Positions 52,149 through 60,694 are shown, counted from the stretch's first letter. The stretch: 64,000 nucleotides of DNA from Alistipes communis (GCF_006542665.1 NZ_AP019735.1:62001-126000), one strand, 5' to 3'. The notes: generated by a model not told the origin, from the letters alone. Translations and numbers: made by a program.

Positions 52149-52274
52149 TTAAATTAACTTCTTACTCTTTTTAGGATTTTCAGAATACTCCTTGAGTTGC
52201 GCAACTCTTATATATATCCGATGTTTTTCCGTTTCGACCGGAAAATTGAAACGAGACCATTTCAGATCGGTCAT
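52149..52274 (-). pseudogene. truncated copy of the SPASM maturase start
   Basis: The frame starts MTDLKWSRFNFPVETEKHR, the same as the maturase (MTDLKWSRFNFLVETEKHR), then leaves homology after 19 codons and runs on to a stop at 52149 through the upstream region of the precursor gene. It is what remains when the peptide-peptidase module was duplicated in front of the maturase. A perfect GAGTTGCGCAACTC palindrome (52194-52207) lies at the point of divergence. Confidence 0.85.
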
Positions 52275-52427
52275 GTACTTTTAATTTATTGGGTTGGATT
52301 CAATGATTTCCAGCAATTTGTCGAGCATGGCATCCCCTCCCGAAAGGTAATCCTGCGCTATGTATGGAATGGCGATGTCGGGCATCAGCACCCCGTCGAC
52401 AGCACGGGTGTATTCGTCGTATTCGAC
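52219..52427 (-). repeat. 209-bp direct repeat, copy 2
   Basis: Partner of 50363-50571 with only a few mismatches. Recombination between the copies would remove or add exactly one 1,856-base module (one precursor plus one S41 gene). Confidence 0.9.
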
Positions 52428-53705
52428 CGTCGATACGCAGAGATATAATCCGGAAATTCCGAATCGGGCCTCCACAGTTTCCCCGTATTTCAACGCATTG
52501 CGGCGTAGTGGTTCCCCGGCTAACAGGGCGGCGCCATTGTATTGCAGAATATTGCAGAACGATGCGGCTATTGAACTCGTATCTTTGTCCATCAATACAT
52601 AGTATTGCATCCCCGGGATGTATAATTGTTGATCGAGGTATATGGTTTTATTTATGTGTTGACTTGGAACCTCGATGACCGAACCGAGCATATCCGAGGT
52701 CAGAAAATCGTAATCATTTAAGGTCCATGGAGAGACTTTTAATCGTTCGTTCTTCAAATACGGAATGGTCGACCGATTGATGAATATGGATAGCAGCCTG
52801 TCGAATGAATGTCCGTTACCGCCCGGATTGCCTCTTAAATCCAATATGAACGAAGTACATCCCTCTCGCCGAGCCTGAAGTACGGCCGTTCGCAGCTTGC
52901 GAATCAGAAGATTGTTATTAGGATAAAACTCTCCGATCGAAAAATATCCTGTTTTGGCATCTTTGAAGATTCGACTTTGAAATTCACGTTGTCGGTTCAA
53001 TTTGAGATACACGTCTTTCCACGGGAAGCCGGATGTATTGATTTCCAAAATATTGCCTTTGCGAGCCAAACGAATCTTGTAATCAAATGCAGTAATAATC
53101 GCATAATGATAATTGGATAAAAGGGTGAACGGGTAGATATGTCTGTCGTCATAGCAATATTGAAGATATTGTGAGGCTGGGACATCATTGATGCGCAGGA
53201 TTCGATCGCCTTGTTGAAAGAGAGGGTCGATTGAACGATCTACGATAAGCGTATCATTGACGTTGAGCGATAAAAAACCGAATACGGAAATATCATCGGC
53301 TTTTTTTACATCCGAGAAATGAACGGGTTGCGGTTCGACCCGAAAATGAGGATCGATATTTTGCAGCCATTGCAGATAGGGGCGAAGTACCCAAATTAAG
53401 TCTGCACTGCATAATGAGTCCTTAGATAAACTTTTATTTCGGAGTGTTACCTGATCCAATATATATTCCGGTATGGAATCATTGAAAGGATGGGGCAGGC
53501 CCGACAATGAGAGAAACTTGGGTACCTCTGTTGCCGGCGTTGCAATATCCGTTATGTCGATTTTGCCGCTGATTTTTATTTCTCGATTTTCCCGGATTTG
53601 TGCGAGGCTGTCTGCATTTTGATAGGCTACGTCTCCATATACAACGGCGTAATTAAACGTGATAATTGATAAAATCAATGCGAAAACAAATATATTCCTT
53701 TTCAT
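52281..53705 (-). CDS. S41-family peptidase, copy 2
   Basis: 474 residues from the ATG at 53705, which opens a signal peptide (IFVFALILSIITFNYAVVYG). The architecture is that of copy 1: LDPLFQ-type PDZ region (IDPLFQQGDRILRINDVPAS), SFILDLRGNPGGNGHSFDRL and YVLMDKDTSSIAASFCNIL. Most of the protein is only moderately similar to copy 1, but the C-terminal EYDEYTRAVDGVLMPDIAIP onward is identical. The upstream precursor is 59 bases away. The split identity points to gene conversion or modular exchange. Confidence 0.88.
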   Translation of the reverse strand: MKRNIFVFALILSIITFNYAVVYGDVAYQNADSLAQIRENREIKISGKIDITDIATPATEVPKFLSLSGLPHPFNDSIPEYILDQVTLRNKSLSKDSLCSADLIWVLRPYLQWLQNIDPHFRVEPQPVHFSDVKKADDISVFGFLSLNVNDTLIVDRSIDPLFQQGDRILRINDVPASQYLQYCYDDRHIYPFTLLSNYHYAIITAFDYKIRLARKGNILEINTSGFPWKDVYLKLNRQREFQSRIFKDAKTGYFSIGEFYPNNNLLIRKLRTAVLQARREGCTSFILDLRGNPGGNGHSFDRLLSIFINRSTIPYLKNERLKVSPWTLNDYDFLTSDMLGSVIEVPSQHINKTIYLDQQLYIPGMQYYVLMDKDTSSIAASFCNILQYNGAALLAGEPLRRNALKYGETVEARFGISGLYLCVSTVEYDEYTRAVDGVLMPDIAIPYIAQDYLSGGDAMLDKLLEIIESNPIN

Positions 53706-53764
53706 AATGGAGAAGTTGTTTCGATAGAGGAGAGGAAATTCTCCCTCTCCTCTATCTCGTCTAA

Positions 53765-53950
53765 TTAACGCATCGGGAAAGAAGTCGGAATATTTTCTTG
53801 GCGTAATTCTTCCTGTGTTTTCCAGCCGATTCGAATGGCCCGCCCCCGCTTCATGCAGGAAATACAAAATTGCCCACCTTTGGTTTGAGCCATTTCAGTG
53901 TACGATAAACGTTCGAACTTCGAACCGTTGATTACCTCAAAACGTTTCAT
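53765..53950 (-). CDS. GG-leader RiPP precursor peptide 2 (61 aa)
   Basis: 61 residues from the ATG at 53950. The leader MKRFEVINGSKFERLSYTEM AQTKGG is almost the same as in precursor 1. The core starts QFCISCMKRGRAIRIGWKTQ and then differs fully (EELRQENIPTSFPMR). The constant leader plus constant CISCMKR, with a variable tail, suggests modification at the two Cys and target specificity in the tail. A longer upstream frame has no family support. Confidence 0.83.
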   Translation of the reverse strand: MKRFEVINGSKFERLSYTEMAQTKGGQFCISCMKRGRAIRIGWKTQEELRQENIPTSFPMR

Positions 53951-54089
53951 AACATTGTAAAAATTAGTATTAGTGTCTACTCTTTTTAAGGATTTTCGAC
54001 AACCTCCCTCAGGACTGCGCAATCCGAATTTCAATAATTAAATGCCCTTTATGTCAGCCCACATTCAATCGATTATTATAATGGGCGTT

Positions 54090-54464
54090 CTATAAGTAAT
54101 ACTCTCCGTAAGCTTCTATCTGGTCTCCGATAATATTGATGGTATAATTATCCTTATCAACGGGGACATTCATGATTACTACCGGCTCGAATGTCGTATC
54201 GCAAGGATGCGAACAGACGATTTGTCCATATGAATTTTTCACCGTAATTGTAACCTTGCCGACGGTTTCATAGAAATCAATAAATAATAGGTTGCCGTTC
54301 AATTCGGCAGCCACGATATTCCAGCTTTGTTCTGACCGAGGGCGAGGCCTATCTCCTCCTAAAATAACAATTTTGATTTTTACTTCCCGGCTAATTTCAT
54401 TGGCCGCAACGAGTTCTCCACACGCAAGAAAACTCAGAAACATAAGAAGAATAATCCTTTTCAT
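54090..54464 (-). CDS. DUF3244-like secreted protein
   Basis: 124 residues from the ATG at 54464: signal peptide (MKRIILLMFLSFLACGELVA), then one beta-sandwich-like domain with NGNLLFIDFYETVGKVTITV and KNSYGQIVCSHPCDTTFEPV. This is the DUF3244 pattern (short secreted Bacteroidales proteins of unknown function). It is the first structural gene downstream of the regulator. Two Cys (IVCSHPC) may form a disulfide. It could be an immunity or chaperone protein; that is a guess. Confidence 0.7.
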   Translation of the reverse strand: MKRIILLMFLSFLACGELVAANEISREVKIKIVILGGDRPRPRSEQSWNIVAAELNGNLLFIDFYETVGKVTITVKNSYGQIVCSHPCDTTFEPVVIMNVPVDKDNYTINIIGDQIEAYGEYYL

Positions 54465-54671
54465 TTTTCTATGTTTATTATTAGTAATTGTGTATGTCAA
54501 ATTTAAAAATTTGAAATGGGAAAAATATTAAAAAACCATACATTTCGATATTATACTATGTTCTGCAATTATTTGATTATCAATTATATGTATAATAAAA
54601 ATCATATACTAATATTATATGCCGGAGTGTTGAGTTCAAGTATTTGATTTTCAGTGTAATAAAATAAAAAT

Positions 54672-54697
54672 CCCCCACAGACGGTTCTGCGTGGGGG
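54672..54697 (-). terminator. rho-independent terminator after the regulator gene
   Basis: On the minus strand CCCCCAC-GCAG pairs with CTGT-GTGGGGG around an ACCGT-like loop and is followed by ATTTTTATTTTA. It sits 26 bases beyond the regulator stop, so the RiPP genes need their own promoter. A run of eight G on the + strand is included. Confidence 0.8.
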
Positions 54698-54722
54698 GGG
54701 TATTCTATTGAAATACAAATAG

Positions 54723-56468
54723 TTATACAAGATCAGTCGTTTTACCCAGGTATTTTTTCAGTTCTACGATGTATTTTTCGAGGTTCGACGAATCGTTCGT
54801 TATTCCCAATTTACTGCGAATTTTGCTTCGCAGCGTATAGATGCTGTAAGTATTCGTATGATTATATAAAATCCGAATACTTTCCGGAGAAAATCCCAAA
54901 CAAATAAACCCGCAATAGCAAAGTTCGCGTTGTGAAAGTGCCGGATATGACTTTTGTAAATAGTCAATTATTCCATGACAGGATAAGTTCGCGATAGCAA
55001 TCACATCATTCGCCAATTCTTGATTTTTTCCGGAAGCGACCTTGAGGTGTTCCTTGAATTGTCTGTAAAAATTATCTGGATTCGTTTCACAAATAGATGC
55101 CAATTCCAGTAATTTTTGCAGGCTTTTGATTCTATTCTCCAAGATGACAAATAAGGTTTGAGAATGCTCATTGGGAATCGTCAGATTCCTTTTGATTTCA
55201 TTATACTCATGGGTCAGTTCCGCATAATGCGTTTTACTTTCCCTTATATAATGTTCATATTCGCTGAGTTCCTGATTTTTTCGATATATGGCCCGTTTGT
55301 AAGACGCAATTACAACCGCTGCAAGAATTATGATTATTGCAATAACCAAAATCAAAGATACCATCGCATACCGGCTCGTCTTTTTCAATGCGGCATAGGA
55401 CTTTTGAAAATATTCGGTTCTATATTTCCGTTCGAGATTTTGCACCAGGTTATTGCGCCATTCCATATTGAGAGAATCGGAATAATTGGAGTACAAACGT
55501 TCGTAAAATAACGCTTTTTTATAATTGCCATCCGATTCTTCAACCTGAGACAGAATACTCAAAACGCCCACATTCAATGATGTTATATGAGGTTGGAGCG
55601 AATAGTATCGATTGCACAATATACGGGCGGAGTCGATCTGTCCCTCCTGCCAATAAATATATCCGATAAGAGGATAATGCTCCACCGGAATTTCTCCATC
55701 AGCATATCTGTTATATATATCGAATATATCTTGTTTATAAGTTTGTAAGGATGTTATATCGTCGTTCCTATCTATTTTTATTCCTCCGATGGAAGCTATA
55801 ATATCCAAGATTGCGGGGCGGTCTCCCAAATCTACCGCGATCGTTTGCGCTTCGGATAAACACTCGATCGCTTGTTGTGGATTATCGGCCAAATTCAGCG
55901 ATACACCTTTTCGCCATAATACGTATAAAAGGTAAGTTTTATTCTTGATAGTTTCGAAGAAAGGAATTGCAGAAGAATAAGCCGCAATGGCTCCATCAAA
56001 GCTATATTGACTATAGTATTGATCTCCAAGATACGAAAATATTAAACCGTTCAAGAGACTGTTTTTTGTTTTCTTGGCATATTCCTCGGCCATAACGAGA
56101 GCTTTGATGGCTGCCTCTGTATTTGAAGCGTTACCTTGAACTATCGCGTGATAGTAATATGTTTTAGCCCGATCTTCATAACTGCCATGATTCGCGTAAT
56201 AGTCAATAGCAATACAGATTAAAGAATCATTGTTTACATCGATATAATTTTTGTCGAGCGCCTGTGACGACAAAAGAGCATGACGGGCTCTTATGCGCCG
56301 GGAATCGAGTGCTTGTCGGTCGATGGATTCAAGTATATGCCAAGCACTATCAGGATGCTCCGACATCAATTCTTCCGCATGCTTCAACCGTAATTCAACA
56401 ATAGTGTTTTTCTGGCAGCTGATGAATATCAGCATGGTAAAAACAGATAGAATTATAGTTCGTCTCAT
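54723..56468 (-). CDS. membrane TPR regulator with LuxR-type C-terminal domain (DUF6377-like)
   Basis: 581 residues. An N-terminal lipoprotein-like signal (VFTMLIFISC) precedes about six TPR-like helix pairs in the periplasm (residues 25-330). One TM helix (YAMVSLILVIAIIIILAAVVIASY, about 370-393) follows, then a coiled coil and a cytoplasmic LuxR-like HTH, ALSQRELCYCGFICLGFSPE then SIRILYNHTNTYSIYTLRSK. This layout is typical of Bacteroidales one-component sensors near RiPP and polysaccharide loci. It could sense peptide in the periplasm and activate the island. Confidence 0.82.
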   Translation of the reverse strand: MRRTIILSVFTMLIFISCQKNTIVELRLKHAEELMSEHPDSAWHILESIDRQALDSRRIRARHALLSSQALDKNYIDVNNDSLICIAIDYYANHGSYEDRAKTYYYHAIVQGNASNTEAAIKALVMAEEYAKKTKNSLLNGLIFSYLGDQYYSQYSFDGAIAAYSSAIPFFETIKNKTYLLYVLWRKGVSLNLADNPQQAIECLSEAQTIAVDLGDRPAILDIIASIGGIKIDRNDDITSLQTYKQDIFDIYNRYADGEIPVEHYPLIGYIYWQEGQIDSARILCNRYYSLQPHITSLNVGVLSILSQVEESDGNYKKALFYERLYSNYSDSLNMEWRNNLVQNLERKYRTEYFQKSYAALKKTSRYAMVSLILVIAIIIILAAVVIASYKRAIYRKNQELSEYEHYIRESKTHYAELTHEYNEIKRNLTIPNEHSQTLFVILENRIKSLQKLLELASICETNPDNFYRQFKEHLKVASGKNQELANDVIAIANLSCHGIIDYLQKSYPALSQRELCYCGFICLGFSPESIRILYNHTNTYSIYTLRSKIRSKLGITNDSSNLEKYIVELKKYLGKTTDLV

Positions 56469-56494
56469 AATGAGAAGGATTGTTTTATCAGGAG

Positions 56495-56525
56495 CAAAGA
56501 TATAATTTACGGTTTATTCCTCCAA
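56495..56525 (-). promoter_or_regulatory. Bacteroidetes promoter for the TPR/LuxR regulator
   Basis: On the minus strand TTG (56525-56523), a 20-base spacer and TATCTTTG (56502-56495) match the -33 TTTG / -7 TAnnTTTG consensus. The start codon at 56468 is 27 bases further. Confidence 0.7.
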
Positions 56526-56608
56526 TACCGTATTGCTATGTCATATGATACTTCGCTTGCTAATTTGCTTATCTTCGAGTCTAAAACTTTCCATCTTCGA
56601 CGGCCCGT

Positions 56609-57610
56609 TTACGGCACTCTTTGCGAACGCTTCCTGCATAAGCGTTCGATAGAAAGTGCTGAAATTGCCGCCGACGTTCTGTACCACCTTCGGCTGCGGT
56701 CTGTCGAGAACCCCATCGGCAGCAATGATACGGCCTCGTCGCCCGGCCACCGCAAAGATTCCGCACATTGCGGAGAAGTACAGCGGTAGAGTGTTAAAGG
56801 GTTGCGGGGCATCCAGCCGTTGTTGAAGGCAGTATTGACCAGATATTTCAGGCAGTTGAATCCGGACGAGGCGTTGGAGAATATGCCGAGGTCATGATGC
56901 AGATAGGCGTGGAATTTTTCGATGAACGACTGCTCCAGTTCCATGGAAGATAACGACGTTCGGCGTATGTCGGTTTGACATGGAATCCCGCGAAAGAGGC
57001 GACGGAAATCCAGCCGTTCTTATACACCGTTATAGGTCATCAGACGCAGTTTTTTGACCCCGGCATGGATCGTTCCGGAGGCAGGACCTTTTACCGTGGA
57101 GAGGTAAACGACGAACTCTTCGATAAAGTCGCGTTCCGGCTCTTTGAAAGGAATGGCCTTGACATGATATTCATATTCGAGGAAAGCAGCAAGACGCCTG
57201 CGACGCAGACAGTAATCCTCGTAGGTGGAATAAGCACGATCTTTATCGACACGTTTGAAGAAGCCCGCAAGGTATTCGTCGAAGGTCTGCAGCAGCAGGC
57301 AGCAGTCATCGCCCATACCGAGGAAGGCGTTGCGGATCTTTTCGACCGTGACATACGAATTCCGATCGCAGAGGCTTGGTCTTGATATTTTTCAGTTTTT
57401 CGTTGATGTGCTGGGCTTCGAGGCTTTTGCCTGCCGCTTTGGTTAGCCTTGGCATCCCGGAGTGAGGCGCGAACGGAGAGTTTGCAGCTAAACCGCGACA
57501 TCGTGCCGTTGATCGTAATACCGAACCATAATGGGGACTTGACCGTATTTTTCCGATAGCCTTTTCACGTAGAAAAAGACTTGGAAAGTGCTGCGTTGCA
57601 TGATAACTCG
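56609..57610 (-). pseudogene. fused, frameshifted tyrosine integrase remnants
   Basis: From 57610 down: an N-terminal arm-type segment (MQRSTFQVFFYVKRLSEKYG) with an early stop, then in another frame KSLEAQHINEKLKNIKTK, then FDEYLAGFFKRVDKDRAYST and IEEFVVYLSTVKGPASGTIH (core-binding domain), a frameshift into YKNGWISVASFAGFHVKPTY, and then a second integrase core-binding fragment (ELEQSFIEKFHAYLHHDLGI ... NNGWMPRNPLTLYRCT). No catalytic R..HxxR..Y domain remains. This is a composite of two decayed integrases beside mobC. Confidence 0.82.
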
Positions 57611-57915
57611 AACATTGAAGGTCTGTCAAACGTTAAGCCAAGTTATTTGCTATGCGGAATTTCGATGTAAAATGTTGAAAAATAATATTTAAAAAAAAAA
57701 AACAAAGCATTTCGGACAAATAACGGATAAGTAGCCGAACTTACCGTTAAACCTGCCCGATTTTGCTGCTTCTATTACTCCAAGCATATGCAAACAGAGA
57801 ACTAATATACTGTAAATAAAACACTTGCCCTTTTTCTGCACTCTCGTTATCTTACTAAACCCTGACCGAAATAGGGATGTATCAAAAATCTGCGTTTTGA
57901 CACAATTCCGTCTCT
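57611..57915. other. A+T-rich spacer between integrase remnants and mobC
   Basis: No gene is seen. The stretch contains an A11 run (about 57692-57702) and is much more A+T rich than mobC, so the right border of the inserted DNA probably lies close to 57915. Confidence 0.5.
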
Positions 57916-59931
57916 TTATGCTCCTTGCTCCGGCGGCAGCAGCTTGCACAGCACGGGGTCTTTGCGTAGGCGGTCGAGTTCCTTGTCGACGATCTCCGCG
58001 GCTTCGGCCTTGATACGGTCGTAGTTCTCCTTGATCGTTTCCTGCATGCGCTCCACGCCGTTCTCGTCCCTGAAGTCGGTGATTATGGGTATCTTCACAT
58101 AGCGGGCCGTCTCGGCCTTGACCTTTGCGCTGTCCACGACGATTTCGGCGTGGAATATCTTCTGCTCGATAGGCTGCTCGAAGCTGTCGGCCACAGCCCC
58201 GACGAACATCCCCTGCGTGAGCGTCGAGATCTTCGAGGCCGGGATCAGGCTGTCCATCTGCGTCGATATGGAGGTCGATTTGTCGTTGCGGTTGATCGTC
58301 ATGGACTGTCGCTTTTGCAGCACCTTGCCGAACCGCTCCGAGAGCATCTTGGCCGTTTCGCCCACTACCTGTCCGGAGAAGATGTTGCCGACGGTGTTTA
58401 TCACCACGGCGGCCTCCTTGTCGCCGTAGTCGCGTTTGAGCTGGCTGAAGTCTTGGAATCCGAGCAACACGGCTACCTTGTTGCTCCGGGCCGTGGCGAT
58501 CAGGTTGTCGAGGCCCTTGAAGTAGATCGTCGGCAGCTCGTCGATGATGACCGACGATTTGAGCTGCCCCTTCTTGTTGATGAGCTTTACGATACGGCTG
58601 TTGTACAGACCGAGGGCTGCGCCGTAGATGTTCTGCCGGTCGGGGTTGTTGCCCACCGCCAGCACCTTCGGATCGTCCGGATTGTTGATGTCGAGCGTGA
58701 AGTCGTCGCCCGACATGACCCAGTAGAGCTGCGGGGAGATCATGCGCGAGAGCGGAATTTTGGCCGAGGCGATCTGGCCCTGCAACTGGTCTTGCGCCCC
58801 GCCGAGCCACGCATCCATGAACGGACTTAAATAATTTTCCAACTCCGGATAACTCGTCAGAATCGGGAAGATATCCTCGTAGCGTTTGTTCAGAAACTCG
58901 ATGGCGTGCGGAAAAGTGCAGTACTTTCCCCCGTCGTAGATACGCAGGAACCAGATCACGGCGGCGAAAAGGATAATGGGCGACTCGACGAAGAAATCGC
59001 CCTGCTTCTGCACCCATGTCTTGTTCAGGTTCAGCATGATGGTATAGGCGCTCTCGTAGGCGTCCGAGATGTCGTTCATAAAGGCGGGATTGATCGGGTT
59101 GCAGCGGTGCGAGCGGCGCGGGTCGTCGAAATTGATGACGTAAAAGGTCGGTACCTTCTTGTAGCCTTCTTGGTGCATCAGCAGGTGGTTGTAGGCGATC
59201 TCCGCGAGGTCGGGAAACTTGAAATCGTAAACGTACATCGTGTACCCCTTTTCGATCTGCTGCTTGATGAATTGATTGACAACAGCGTAGCTCTTGCCCG
59301 ACCCCGGAACGCCGACGCAGATACAGGCTCTCTGCGGCACTACGACGTTGGCGAAGCCATTGTGCCACCGCTTGTTATAATAGAACCGCGTCGGTAGGTT
59401 CACCGAGTATTCGTTCTCAACGAGGCGCGTTTCCTGCATGAACGATTCGTTCTCGTTGTTGAAAGGGTCGTCCATCATGTTGTTCTTCAACAGCCGGCTC
59501 ATCCACACGCCGCCCATCAGCAGGCAGATATATCCGGCCGATAGCGTCAGGATGTAGAACCCCGTGACGGCGGACAGCGGCAGCGGCAGGTCGAGCAGCC
59601 ACCAGTTGAAAAAGAAGAGCACGAAGCCGGCCGCGAGTGCCGCGAGGATCCGGCGCCATGTGATCTCCTCCTCCTTGACCCCTTTGGTGCCGAGGCACGA
59701 GAGGCCGAGAAAGAGCACGGCGAAAAGTTTGGTGTAGAGTATGCTGCCGAACAGTCCCGCCGTGCGGTCGAAGTTGAGCAGAATCCTGTCTATCACGCCT
59801 ATATTGACGTTCCACGCCAGAATCTGACCGTAGCAGTACCAGTAGATGTGGATTACCACGAATAAAATGCTCAGGGCCCGCATGAAGTCCATGACCTTGG
59901 ACAGCCCCCTTAGATCGTCCTCCTGTGACAT
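57916..59931 (-). CDS. mobC: type IV coupling protein MobC (VirD4/TraG-like)
   Basis: 671 residues. N-terminal TM segments (ALSILFVVIHIYWYCYG, LFAVLFLGLSCLG, ILAALAAGFVLFFFNWW, VTGFYILTLSAGYICLLMGG), Walker A CVGVPGSGKSYAVVNQFI near residue 230 and Walker B KSSVIIDELPTIYFKGL. It docks the relaxase-DNA complex at the secretion channel. In CTnDOT-like elements it follows mobB directly; here it is about 21 kb away, on the opposite strand, with an intervening RiPP island. Its last 40 residues are duplicated at 40406-40530. Confidence 0.93.
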   Translation of the reverse strand: MSQEDDLRGLSKVMDFMRALSILFVVIHIYWYCYGQILAWNVNIGVIDRILLNFDRTAGLFGSILYTKLFAVLFLGLSCLGTKGVKEEEITWRRILAALAAGFVLFFFNWWLLDLPLPLSAVTGFYILTLSAGYICLLMGGVWMSRLLKNNMMDDPFNNENESFMQETRLVENEYSVNLPTRFYYNKRWHNGFANVVVPQRACICVGVPGSGKSYAVVNQFIKQQIEKGYTMYVYDFKFPDLAEIAYNHLLMHQEGYKKVPTFYVINFDDPRRSHRCNPINPAFMNDISDAYESAYTIMLNLNKTWVQKQGDFFVESPIILFAAVIWFLRIYDGGKYCTFPHAIEFLNKRYEDIFPILTSYPELENYLSPFMDAWLGGAQDQLQGQIASAKIPLSRMISPQLYWVMSGDDFTLDINNPDDPKVLAVGNNPDRQNIYGAALGLYNSRIVKLINKKGQLKSSVIIDELPTIYFKGLDNLIATARSNKVAVLLGFQDFSQLKRDYGDKEAAVVINTVGNIFSGQVVGETAKMLSERFGKVLQKRQSMTINRNDKSTSISTQMDSLIPASKISTLTQGMFVGAVADSFEQPIEQKIFHAEIVVDSAKVKAETARYVKIPIITDFRDENGVERMQETIKENYDRIKAEAAEIVDKELDRLRKDPVLCKLLPPEQGA

Positions 59932-59960
59932 ATTCGCATCGTTATTAAATGGTTCTGCTG

Positions 59961-59968
59961 CAAATTTA
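59961..59968 (-). promoter_or_regulatory. possible -7 box of the mobC promoter
   Basis: TAAATTTG on the minus strand fits the TAnnTTTG box, 30 bases before the mobC ATG. No good -33 element is visible at the usual spacing. Confidence 0.4.
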
Positions 59969-60006
59969 AGACGACGCGGACTGCGGACGGCGGTGCGGTG
60001 CCGCTG

Positions 60007-60041
60007 TGGCAGCCGTTGGCGTCGGCATGGCAGCCGTTGGC
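60007..60041. repeat. two 14-bp direct repeats in the mobC divergent region
   Basis: TGGCAGCCGTTGGC occurs at 60007-60020 and again at 60028-60041, 21 bases apart (two helical turns). They lie 20 bases upstream of the promoter at 60061, where an activator could bind. Confidence 0.65.
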
Positions 60042-60060
60042 ACGGGGAACGGACATGGCG

Positions 60061-60091
60061 TTGCGAACTGGCGGGAAAAAGATTATCTTTG
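60061..60091 (+). promoter_or_regulatory. Bacteroidetes promoter for the 60109 gene
   Basis: TTG at 60061-60063, a 20-base spacer, then TATCTTTG at 60084-60091: a very good match to the Bacteroidetes housekeeping promoter. The 5' leader would be about 10 bases. Confidence 0.7.
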
Positions 60092-60108
60092 CACTACTGA
60101 TTGGAATT

Positions 60109-60336
60109 ATGGCGAAGTTGACGATCGAAACAAGACAATGCGACCGGATATTGCGGTGGGCGGTCGAGGCAGACCCTTCGGCTTTCTATGTCGGGGCGGA
60201 TGGCCGTGCCGTAACGGGAGGCCGTCTGACAGCCGAGGCGGCGGAGGGCGTGGTAACGATCCGCAGCAACCGGTTATCGGAAAAGGAACTGCGCAGAATC
60301 TTCGCGGCGTTCCTGCCCGAAGCGCAACCGGAATGA
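60109..60336 (+). CDS. small hypothetical protein (75 aa)
   Basis: 75 residues from the ATG at 60109, chosen because the promoter box ends at 60091; a longer frame would start upstream of it. The sequence MAKLTIETRQCDRILRWAVE ... SNRLSEKELRRIFAAFLPEA looks like a small alpha/beta fold. No family recognised. It is followed after 29 bases by the HU gene and is probably cotranscribed with it. Confidence 0.6.
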   Translation: MAKLTIETRQCDRILRWAVEADPSAFYVGADGRAVTGGRLTAEAAEGVVTIRSNRLSEKELRRIFAAFLPEAQPE

Positions 60337-60365
60337 ATCATAATGAACCTATAAACGATAAGGAT

Positions 60366-60647
60366 ATGACAAAGGCGGACATTGTAAGCCGGATCGCGGA
60401 GCAGACTGGCGTTGAGAAAGGAATCGTAACGAGTGTAGTGGAAGGATTCATGGAGCAGCTCCGGGACTCCTTGATCGGCGGTGAGAATGTTTACCTACGC
60501 GGATTCGGCACGTTCTTGCTGAAACACCGGGCGGCCAAAACGGCGCGTAACATCTCCAAAAATACGACGATGATCGTCCCTGCCCATACGATCCCGGCTT
60601 TCAAGCCCTCGAAAGCTTTTCAAAAGTCTATTGCTATCAAAAGTTAG
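60366..60647 (+). CDS. HU/IHF-family DNA-binding protein
   Basis: 93 residues: MTKADIVSRIAEQTGVEKGI, VVEGFMEQLRDSLIGGENVY and LRGFGTFLLKHRAAKTARNI, with GFGTF and the KTARN(I) beta-arm motif of HU. The IPAF-PSKAF ending is also typical. It bends DNA and may help the element's recombination or chromosome packing. The ATG at 60366 is the usual HU start. A strong terminator follows. Confidence 0.93.
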   Translation: MTKADIVSRIAEQTGVEKGIVTSVVEGFMEQLRDSLIGGENVYLRGFGTFLLKHRAAKTARNISKNTTMIVPAHTIPAFKPSKAFQKSIAIKS

Positions 60648-60658
60648 TTAAGAATAAA

Positions 60659-60694
60659 GGGGCTGCCTAAACTTGTTAGACAGCCTCTTTTTTG
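60659..60694 (+). terminator. rho-independent terminator of the HU unit
   Basis: GGGGCTG-CCTAA pairs with TTAG-CAGCCTC around an ACTTG-type loop and is followed by six T residues. Confidence 0.88.

Noticed and set aside
52197..52448. 83-residue + frame nearly identical to one at 50365-50577
   Set aside because: The similarity is the antisense side of the 209-bp direct repeat, not two + strand genes.
56541..56768. Small protein with QPKVVQNVGGNFSTFYRTLM
   Set aside because: Probably another decayed fragment beside the integrase remnants; no start or context supports a gene.
57689..59368. 559-residue minus frame within mobC
   Set aside because: It is an Arg/His/Pro-rich shadow phase; MobC in the other phase has Walker motifs.
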